Origin: Leuctra nigra
Lineage: Eukaryota > Arthropoda > Insecta > Plecoptera > Leuctridae
Length of the DNA: 64,000 nucleotides
Assembly: GCA_934045905.1 (NCBI GenBank)
Contig: OW203768.1
Span: 16,644,316-16,708,315, forward strand
Reading direction: 5' to 3'
Part shown: positions 56,101 through 64,000 of the stretch, piece by piece
How the letters are laid out: each line of letters begins with the position of its first letter
Position numbering within the stretch: the stretch's first letter is position 1
The notes under the pieces: model-generated
Database searches by the model: none
What the model saw: only the letters and a program-made list of their open reading frames with translations
What the model was told of the DNA's origin: nothing
Position numbers and translations under genes: made by a program

Positions 56101-59100
56101 CCACGCAGTCGTGCAGGAAGTAGGGGCTCACCAGGCACAGGCGCACCTTCTCCAGCACCTGGCACAACACATACGCTCAGTCAGGTGCCAACGTGATACT
56201 TAACAGTTGCCGTTGCAAGAGATCAAGGTTCTGTGCACAGGTACCATTTTAAAAAAGGTGAAAAATGCCTAAACTCCTAAGAGGACTGCATAAGGTAAAG
56301 GGAAACACACTGTTCTTCGAAATGTTTTTTTGTATTTATGGCGTTTTCCATTGGCTGCACTGGACTGCACCAGGGTTGCACTGAAATGACGTCAACATAC
56401 AACATTCAATGCAAATTTCAAACAGAAGCAAAACTAGTGCAGCCCAGTGCAGCTAGTGGAAAACGCCATTAGTCTTCACAGTAACGGAATTTAAAAAAAT
56501 CAGATAGTCAGATTTCAGGCTTAAGGTGGCTGCATATCACGTGACTTTTCAACCAAAAAGCTACACATTTTCATTTGGAAGGGTTCAGTTTAGCAAATAC
56601 TTCTCACTCATCAGATAAGTTAGGACACATCTGTTGGAACAAATCTACGCAGAAAAGAACTGCGAAAATAACTTATTAGATGATTTTACTTCCTTGCACC
56701 TAAATATTCTCAAATCAAGACCTGAAGTTTAAGGAAATCCTATGAGTTGCCAAGAACAGCAAACTTTAATCTAATAAAAGGGCACATATGCATCACAAAC
56801 CTGACACAATTTTGCCAACAAAACATGCGCTCTTTCTTCATCTTTCCAACGAAATGTTGAGATATTAATTATATCCACTATTATGAATGTAATGTTTAAA
56901 CGAACAGCACTTGGTTTTGACAGTCTTCACACGCGTACGTATACACGATATTTGTGTTGTTTTTATTATAAAACCACTGCAAAATTAAATAATATTGACT
57001 GCAAATATTGATAAGCTCCAGTATGCAGTGAATTTCCTTCATAAATCACCTTGGATTAATCAACATGAACGATGTAAGGTATGTACTCATAGGTAACTAT
57101 TTCTTTTGATCGGATGTAGAGAAATAAAGTCACGTGATATGTATTGGCCTTAATAGATTAAATAATGCCACACACTGGAGTACATTACGACCTCTGGTAA
57201 GACCTCAAAGTGTTATGGTGGGTCTAGCGCTCGGCCGTTTTAGAAAACTGAGAGAGAAAAATTGTTTCATAAGTGGGTGTAACTTTGACAGGATGTTTAA
57301 ACATGATCTGATCAGTCTGCTTGTATATTAGTAGCACTTTTTCATTTTAACTTGGTGCCTTGTTAATTAGGCGCCGGTTATTCAACAAAACCGCGCAAAA
57401 CTATGAAATTTCTGATACAGTTGGAGACAAAACCCGTTAACAATTGATCTCAAATGTTATCATGATTAGATGAAAGACAAACTTAGGGTTATCACTTGGC
57501 ACATTTTTCAAATGTAATTTTATACGGCACCCAGTGAGACAAGAAAATAGCTAATTTTTCACAAATAATCCACTAATAAAAAAATATATAAGTAGTAGTA
57601 GTAAATCCTTTATTTAGCATATTTGCTATTTTTCTATTACATTCATAAATTACATGTTACAACCCTTCATCATAATTCTATTTACTAACATTACATACAT
57701 TTCCTAGAGATTCTAAATTTCTAATTAAACATCATTCAACCAAAAACCAACATTCTCATGTGGCAGTGGAGTCAACATTATATTTTTAATTAACTTACAA
57801 CACTCCCTTCTGAACATTTTTGGTGAATCACTTTCTCTAATTTCTAGTGGAATTCTATTATATATTACAATACCTTTATGAAATATTGAGTTGTCTGTAA
57901 ATTTTGACAATGTTCTGACAATACTTAAATTATTTTTTATTCTTGTATTATAATCATGTACATTTACATTCATTGCTAAAATACTGCTTAAGTAATTCGG
58001 AGTTAGTCCATTAGTGATCTTATAAATAAAAGTCATCGAGTTCAGTAAAACCCTGTCTCTAACATTGAGCCAACACAGTGCGTTTAGCATTTTGTTAATG
58101 TTCGTGTATTTATTAACTCGCAAGATAGCTCTCATAGCCTTATTTTGAATCTTTTGCATTATATCAATTTCATTTTTCCTCAGGAGAAATAATACAGAGC
58201 TACAATAGTCGATGTGTGGTAAAATAATAGATTGATATATAAGTATTTTGGATTCTAAAGGCAGACATCCACTAATTCTTCTGAATAAACCAGTCTTTCG
58301 GGCAATTTTTTTAATAATATATGATAATATAAGAGTTTGTCTTTGATCTAATTAGTATTAAAATTTCAAATCTTTTTGTCAACCCATTTTGTCTCTAATC
58401 GTATCCAAAAAAGTGTCTACAAAATGCAGCAAAATCGCTTGCACCACCATAAATACAATTATTTTGCAATGAATATTGTATTTAAAACTAGGTCATTACT
58501 CCAGCCAGTGTGTGGCATTATTAAGTCCAATAAGCTTGAAGGTGTCGCTAATTCTGCTATAGTGTAGACAAAACTCAAAAAGTGCTTACGAAGAACCGTA
58601 CGTTTCCCGTTCTCTTACGCAGGCCTTTCAAGTTCTTCACCGATTTGGACGATTATGTGCGAAACAATAATGTGACTAAATGTATCTCATTGACTTATTG
58701 ACTTGATTGAACAAATGTTAATTCACAATGCTCTTTCATTCTCGTTCTGCATTCCTACGCCTCTCATCCTGCTTCCAATGAAACACGTGAATGAACGAGA
58801 CATACACGATGTCTTACCTTGGGGAAGTCTTTGACCCGCTCCGAGGGACTGTGGTTGTACCAGCGGATTGCCGTTTGGAACACCGCCTCCTCCTTCTCCA
58901 CTTCAAGGTCATCGCTGTTGATGAACTCCACCAGCTTGGTCCACGGCAGTGTGAGGATCTCGTCGCTAACGCCAACGTCAGCAAAGTTCCTGGGAGACAA
59001 ACATCATTATATTGAGCATGCTACTAGTGACATGTATGGGGCGATGCCAAGCTAGGACGACAGGATCGGCCACTTTGGCGCTAGCGTTGAGGGTGTACTT

Positions 59101-62100
59101 TTCAAATCAAAGTATTTCTTACACCACAGTCCGTATTTTCATGTTATATTATAAGAATTAATGTTGATACCTATTTAGTTATTTACCGAAAGAGTGGATA
59201 ATTATTAGAAATGATAGTGTAATAATGATATTTTGATCATATAATGACATCTCACAGAATTATTTTTGTTTCCAGTGCTCTCTTGAAACTGACTCACTGC
59301 ATAATGGAATTTTGTAACTTCCAATTAAAACAATTGAGAAGGTGTCGCTTCAGATTGAAATAGAATTTGCTTTAGATACTGCACTATCTTCTAATTTTTA
59401 CACATTTTATTATACTAGAGTAAAAAATATATATCTAAACAGTGAGTACATCTTCTTATGCCTGTCAAAATAAAGTTTCACGAGTTTTAATTTTGAGTGG
59501 CATGAACTGCTTACTTCACACTATAGCACAGAACCGATGGCAGCACCCTGGCGGGAGATAGTTTGGCTAGTGCCCTATAGTTGACTCTGCTCTAGTATGG
59601 TTCGGGATCTCTCTGGCAAAGCAGTGAGAGTCAAAATAACATGTCTTTTAGCATTACCTACCTACGAGTGTTAAACGGATTGGCTGAAAATGATTTGATG
59701 GCATCTTCTGATGTAATCTAATCTAATGCATCATCTAACTCTAGGTGAGCTCCGATTTAATTGATTAAGAAGGATTGATTGTCAACGAACCTGACCAACA
59801 GCCAATCCATTTCGCTCAAATACTTTGTGCCACGTATAGGTAGGTATACACATTATGAAACAGTTCTGAAGAAAAATGCTTCAAGGTACAGTAATCATCA
59901 AAAGAATCCAGCCAAATCCCCATGTTGACATGGGAAACCGGTATAGAAACTATTGGCAGCGGGTATTCTACGGCCAATCTGATCTGCTACCTATCTAAAT
60001 TAATCAATTCTGCTTCATTAGGTACATTGAACGAGGGTAAGCATTCTAAAAATAAATTTTACTATGAAAGCAAGGTGGAGAAACAGGTTGACCAAACCTG
60101 GCACCTTCTCTTCCTGCTCCTGACCGATTAGTCAATAACAGGCCAGGGTGACTACCAATTCTAAATTTCCTTGTCGTCTCGTATCAATTGATACGGCGTC
60201 ACTACCATGTTAAATAGAAAGCACTCCAGTGTGCAGTGAGCCAGTATCAAGTGAAACAAGACAAAAAGGAAATTTAGAATAACCCTCCAGGTTGACCGAT
60301 TTACTGTTCTATAACTGTAAAATTCCTGATTTTGCTCAGTGCAATGTTATTCCATATGGTTCAGAATCAGTTTCCAGCAGAATGGGATTTTAAAGTTATA
60401 GAATAGGGCACCTATTCATAGCTTGCACGAACTTCTGTCGTTTTATATCAGCAATGCTAAATTATTGAATTTTCCACCTAAGGACGGACATTACGTTGGC
60501 ACGTTGACGGGTCAGTTTATAACTTATTGAGGTAAATTGATGTATTTTTGTAATGTGAGTGATTCCTCTTCGTACTAAAGATATCTCCGGAACAATACAA
60601 TTTCCCAGGTAGCCATTAACTATCAAATATCGTCAAAAAAGCAGAGAATCACAGCTATTTTGCGTGCCGTTAAGATGGCGACAGGCAACAATGAGATGAC
60701 ATCACATGCAACCTATGAATTCAGTTCTGCCCTAGCCGTTCTGCTTACTGCAGCACGAAGTCCCGAGCCTTGCCCTCGAGGTCGGTGCAGGCGTGCGTCT
60801 CGGCGAAGCAGTGGATGCCGATGCAGTTGGTAGAGTCCATGTGACTGTAGAGGAACGAGCACGCGGCCTCGCGCACCGGCATCACTTGCAGCAGGTTGGC
60901 GGCGGCGAGCAGCGACTGCACGTTGGTGCGCGTTATCACAACCTGCGAGAGTCGGTCATCGTAGAACACTCTTAGGTCACTCTTTGATGGTGCTAGGATA
61001 AGTCACTCTTGTAATAATTTCTTTGATGGTTCTAGGATAAGTTCACTTTTGTAATAATTTCTTTGATGGTTCTAGGATAAGTTCACTTTTGTAATAATTT
61101 ATCAGTCAGGCCATTACTTAGGGGCTGTGCATAAAGGACGTCACGCTTCAGGGAGGGAGGGGGGCCTGGAGCCACTGAGATGTCACATTATTACACATGT
61201 GTGGATGTCACATTTTCATATAGACATTTTAAATCATTTTTAATTTCAGTTGATGTGTCGGGACCCGATATTTCAATAAAAACAATAAATTCCGATACAT
61301 TTTCAATTTTGCAGTAAACTAGGTACTATGTCTATGGTAGTACTAATTCTATTTTGAGGGGGAAGGGGGTGGAGCTAGTTTTGTGACATCACTTTAGAGG
61401 GGAGTTTTTAGGGGGGGGGGGGGGGGAATCAATATAACCCATTTTTATACCCCGTTCTCACTACAGTCTCAACCGCGGTTGACTTCAACTGCAGTTCAAA
61501 TAAAAATGGCGTTGATCTGTGTTGATCTACCAAATCTGACACATGCGTTCACACACAGAATCAAGCTCAACTGCAATTGAACCCTGTAATCTACGCAACC
61601 CGCCTGACAACCAGCTGTTTTTGAACAATAAACAACATGGCGCTCACCGAAAGTGAAAGTATTTATTTATTTGCTTTGAAGCAAATTATCAACGCCAATA
61701 TAATCAACAAATTACTAAGTAAACACAGGAGTAAACTTACAATACCTACGGGAATGTCGGCAATGACGAAAATGTCAGGTAGGACTAGGTTAGCTGTCAA
61801 ATGTCCAAAGATTTTATAGTGGTGCGCGCATATTTCCTGTGAACTGCTTTGGCTAACTGCAGTTCAGATCTCAACTGAGTTGTAGAAACACGATCGAGTT
61901 TTCGATCGCGGTTGAACTCGATTGTGTTGCGTTCACACTGATGTTCAACTGCGATTGAGATTCTCAACTGCGGTTGAAACTTGTAGTGGGAACGGGGTAT
62001 TAGTGTGACATCCTATGCACAGCCCCTTATGATCACTGTAGGTATTTATTGCAACACTATTCGTGTATTCATGTTTTACTCTTGAAATTACAGTGAAAAA

Positions 62101-62799
62101 TTGATGATCTATTGATAACAGTCCTATAGGTGCAGTACCTAACATATGATTTCATTAGGTCTAAGTGTGTAGGTACCTACAAAGAAATACCTACGGTGAT
62201 ACTGATCACATCAGTATTGGCTTGCCTGACATTTATGGTAACATTTTACTGAAAAAATGACTAACCGTGCTGGTGTAAGCGTAATCTAGTATCACGGACA
62301 TTATTCCCGACTCGACTCCTCGCACTGCGACCACTGATTGCCTTGACTCTGCTAGACGACTCGTAAACATCGCTTTAAAGTACGGACTAAATGATGCTAG
62401 GACGCATTTATGAGCAGGGAACTTCACTCCATCGACTGCTAATGTAACGTCGCAGAAGTTGGCTTCTCTTCTTAGTTCGTTCAATCCTTGAAGAACCTAA
62501 AGCATGAGACACAGGTGTTTAGATATAGGTACAGAAAAACCTGATGAATAGAACCTTAAAATCAATGGAAATTACCTCTATCGGATGTGAGGTACATGTG
62601 AATTTGTATTCATCAGCTCCTGGACCTTCCAGGTCTGTTGTGCCACTTCTCGAACCACCGTCGCTGCCTATACTCGGTTTTCTTTGTCGACTGTGTGCAA
62701 TTGCTCGCAGTCTCAATTGCTCGGGAGTATGAACCCCCACCATGTTGGCCACTGGATTATTAATATCGTCTAAGTCCAGCATCATCAATGCAAGAAGTC
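50407..62799 (-). CDS. BTB-BACK-kelch protein, KLHL family, ten exons
   Basis: Exons: 62576-62799 (ATG proposed at 62785), 62266-62496, 60749-60942, 58818-58989, 55961-56158, 55332-55444, 54449-54780, 52327-52473, 51261-51416 and 50407-50546. Phases join to 1893 coding bp, 630 aa. Order: a Ser/Gly-rich N-terminus, BTB (NFCDVTLAVDGVKFPAHKCV, FKAMFTSRLAE), BACK (FAETHACTDLEGKARDFVLQ, LTLPWTKLVEFINSDDLEVE), then six kelch blades each with a GG pair (VVVAVGG, VYLAGG, VYAVGG, LYVTGG, IYVLGG, IYVLGG). Such proteins recruit substrates to Cullin-3 ubiquitin ligases through BTB and bind them through kelch. The linker MLPDRRSELQSPRARHRRS and the blade AVTSPAVVAHEGMLYV recall KLHL24/KLHL6-like members, but the subfamily is not certain. 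The ATGATG start lies 15 bp inside the exon, behind a CTCCCAG acceptor, so an upstream non-coding exon is likely. Confidence 0.93.
51512..51762. mobile_element. hAT-type MITE in a kelch-gene intron
   Basis: Ends CAGGGGCGGCGGTCTGG and CCAGACCGCCACTA are near-complements. CAAGGAGG is duplicated at 51504-51511 and 51763-51770 (8 bp). The interior has repeated GGGCCC(G/A)TAAA motifs. It lies between exons 8 and 9. Confidence 0.8.
53028..53873. mobile_element. hAT-like element with CGAGT-repeat ends and a poly-T tract
   Basis: TTAGGGGTGTGCGAGT at the left and CTCGCACAGCCCTAA at the right are inverted. Both ends carry arrays of TCGAGT/ACTCGA motifs. A T-run of about 25 lies at 53126-53150. The interior is non-coding. 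It lies between exons 7 and 8 of the kelch gene. Confidence 0.75.
53983..54298. mobile_element. Foldback MITE in a kelch-gene intron
   Basis: AAAAAGGCGGCCCCTACTTT pairs with AAAGTAGGGACCGCCTTTTT. The inverted similarity runs about 110 bp inward, through AACGGCTTGACCGATTGTTT and TCTCTAGTG. Confidence 0.8.
56338..56472. mobile_element. Short palindromic MITE
   Basis: ATGGCGTTTTCCATTGGCTG and CAGCTAGTGGAAAACGCCAT are inverted repeats 135 bp apart at their outer ends. It lies in the intron between kelch exons 4 and 5. Confidence 0.8.
56521..57153. mobile_element. TTAA-flanked piggyBac-like MITE
   Basis: TTAAGGTGGCTGCATATCAC at the left and GTGATATGTATTGGCCTTAA at the right are inverted, with TTAA at both tips. 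The first 12 bases equal those of the 6149 element. No coding. Confidence 0.75.
57596..58360 (-). mobile_element. 5'-truncated LINE, end of reverse transcriptase and 3' tail
   Basis: The minus strand codes for the last part of a Jockey/CR1-type reverse transcriptase: KTGLFRRISGCLPLESKILI, YQSIILPHIDYCSS, then MQKIQNKAMRAILRVNKYTN and LNALCWLNVRDRVLLN. The frame ends at about 57725 with a short 3' untranslated region to TAGTAGTAG (plus strand) near 57596. The catalytic core is lost, as in usual 5' truncation on insertion. It lies in the 2.7-kb intron between kelch exons 4 and 5. Confidence 0.85.
59660..59850. mobile_element. MITE, family 1, degraded copy
   Basis: It keeps the core CATCTAACTCTAGGTGAGCT and AGAAGGATTGATTGTCAACG plus GAACCTGACCAACAGCCAAT. 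Its ends are poorly preserved. Confidence 0.65.
60147..60294. mobile_element. Short palindromic MITE
   Basis: ATTCTAAATTTCCTTGTC pairs with GACAAAAAGGAAATTTAGAAT, and the pairing continues inward to TATCAATTGATAC and CAGTATCAAGTG. It lies upstream of kelch exon 3 on the transcript's far side, in intron 3. Confidence 0.75.
60972..61101. repeat. Tandem repeat, about three 40-bp units
   Basis: The unit contains TAATAATTTCTTTGATGGTT and CTAGGATAAGTTCACTTTTG. The last two units are nearly identical and the first is diverged. It lies 30 bp from kelch exon 3, in intron 2. Confidence 0.85.
61118..62029. mobile_element. Outer MITE of a nested pair
   Basis: TTAGGGGCTGTGCATAAAGG and CCTATGCACAGCCCCTTA are inverted at the tips. 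The ACGTCAC/GTGTGAC steps next to them match a common insect terminal repeat. G-runs lie inside. It sits in intron 2 of the kelch gene. Confidence 0.75.
61449..62001. mobile_element. Inner MITE of the nested pair, with a short open frame
   Basis: ATACCCCGTTCTCACTACAG and the right-hand TGTAGTGGGAACGGGGTAT are inverted, followed by repeated (T)CAACTGCGGTTGA motifs. A plus-strand frame from 61637 (MALTESESIYLFALKQIINA, then NKLLSKHRSKL) may be the start of a lost Harbinger-type transposase. That reading is weak. Confidence 0.7.
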
Positions 62800-63474
62800 C
62801 TGGGAGGTATAAATTTCCACACACCCCACAGATTCTCAAAAATAGGCAGTGGCTCATAGACCTGTCAGTCAGCCACTGTTGACACTAGCTGACCTAAATC
62901 ACATTTCTTCGACCTACCGATATCATAGCGTATACCACAGAACCAATAATGAGCACTGATTTTAAACTGAGGCGAGCAAAAGTTTGTTTTAAAACAGAAC
63001 TAATGAAAACAATAAATATAAATTAAAACAACAGACAAATTTCCATTCTATGTTCTCCTGTCATTCCCTTACCTCTCAGGGTCAGGAGAGATAGCCAACT
63101 GCTGAATCTTAAATCCCCTACTTACCGAAATGTTTATTCCAAAAGTATTCCTCTAAAATGTGTTGTATTTTAGTTGAATTGCATAGGTAAAAAGAGATTG
63201 ATCAGGGCATAATCATTTTCCTAAAAATGTATCAATAATTTACATTCTTTTTCCATAATCTTCTTTTCTCAAAAGCAACATTTTCCTCCGGAGTGTTACC
63301 AACACTGTAACATACTTTTGGCGCGAAAGATGTAAAAATTGGTATCTGAACATTTTAATTAATAATTACAAATATAATAATATAGTGTATTCAATCATAC
63401 GAAATTAATAAATTTTTGCGGTTAAATATGATACATTTATAAATGGTAAACGGGATTAATTAAATGGAGAAAAA
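62800..63474. other. Region upstream of the kelch gene's first recognised exon
   Basis: No conserved exon was recognised. A promoter and non-coding first exon of the kelch gene should lie here or further right. The sequence is A/T-rich with ATTCTAATCTAATTCTA repeats starting at about 63474. Confidence 0.4.
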
Positions 63475-64000
63475 TTCTAATTCTAATCTAATTCTAATCT
63501 AATTCTAAATTCTAATTCTAATATCCTGTGTCAACCAGGACTCCGTGCCTATGAATACATCAGAGTTATGCAGTTCGATTGCTGAGTTGAATTCTTCAAT
63601 CTTGTTACAAATGCTTCGGCAGTTAAGTTGGGTTATTTTCAGCTTCAGAGGAGCATCATAGCGCAAAACACTTGGCTCTACAGACAATGATGTTACGTGA
63701 CTAGTGGCATGCGGTCCCCAAGCCGGAAATTCTGCCTCTGCGATCTGGGGTTGATGAAGAACCTACGGACCGCAGTCCCCTCTGGCCAAAAGCATGGCTT
63801 GTTCAAAGTTTCAAGCAGAGATGAGTCTGCACCAACCTTGAAGGTGCTCTGTAATGCTTCTCCAGCATTAAGCCTTTCCACGGAGAACTCCCGTCCTGGT
63901 AGTTGCTTCTCTAGGTAGCTCATGATCATCTGCGGAGTTACAGACGTACTTAGCCGGCCTAAATGAAACCACACTTTCCTTGAGGCTATTTCTAGCCCTG
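63475..64000 (-). mobile_element. LINE fragment: ORF1 end and start of the ORF2 endonuclease, cut by the window edge
   Basis: On the minus strand, 63974-63693 gives the C-terminus of an ORF1 (gag-like) protein: VTPQMIMSYLEKQLPGREFS, then LETLNKPCFWPEGTAVRRFF. Directly after, 63687-63520 starts ORF2 with KITQLNCRSICNKIEEFNSA and VFIGTESWLTQDI, the first part of an AP-type endonuclease (TESWL carries the catalytic Glu region). The frame then dissolves into a (TTAGAA)n-like simple repeat (63474-63522), and nothing of the reverse transcriptase follows. The 5' part is outside the window. Confidence 0.8.

Overview
This window is nuclear DNA of an animal, most likely an arthropod and probably an insect. 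The genes are split by introns with GT-AG borders, the encoded families are animal ones (phospholipid scramblase, 1-acyl-glycerol-3-phosphate acyltransferase, UTP6, BTB-kelch), and introns and spacers are packed with eukaryotic mobile elements (hAT, piggyBac-like, mariner/Harbinger-like MITEs, tRNA-derived SINEs, LINEs, a gypsy LTR element and a Penelope element). No rRNA or tRNA gene and nothing prokaryotic was seen. The species cannot be named from sequence alone. Gene models were assembled by hand from exon homology, splice sites and phase.

Layout. 1-4885, minus: scramblase gene A. Its first exon (4798-4885) is followed by a satellite of 29 copies of the 5' half of its exon 2, each joined to a CATGA-pentamer tract. 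The array runs off the left edge. 6025-14172, minus: scramblase gene C, five exons, complete (215 aa), with a gypsy element and many MITEs in its introns. 15042-19657, minus: scramblase gene B, five exons, complete (233 aa) if the first copy of each repeated exon is used. Part of its exon 2 occurs three times and part of its exon 3 four times in tandem. 22936-26267 and 27351-32594, plus: two tandem paralogous AGPAT genes, each with a TATA box, a non-coding first exon and five coding exons. The second carries a 102-bp in-frame duplication in the exon holding the FPEGTRN motif. 33621-35386, minus: scramblase gene D, short and divergent, head to head with UTP6. 35678-47889, plus: UTP6 (small-subunit processome), whose last intron has been swollen to 7.6 kb by two compound elements. 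50407-62799, minus: a ten-exon BTB-BACK-kelch protein (630 aa) convergent with UTP6. 63475-64000, minus: part of a LINE leaving the right edge.

The most unusual signal is in the scramblase cluster. In two of the four paralogs, pieces of coding exons carrying their own splice sites have been amplified in tandem. The extreme case is gene A, where 29 near-identical pseudo-exons, each with a TTGCAG acceptor, are separated by a pentamer with no stop codon in any frame of the sense strand. A milder case of the same kind is the exon duplication in the second AGPAT gene, where either of two identical splice donors gives an open reading frame.

Functionally the left 35 kb is a membrane-lipid cluster: scramblases move phospholipids between leaflets and AGPAT makes phosphatidic acid. 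Physical clustering does not show that they act together. UTP6 (ribosome biogenesis) and the kelch protein (probable Cullin-3 adaptor) are unrelated neighbours.
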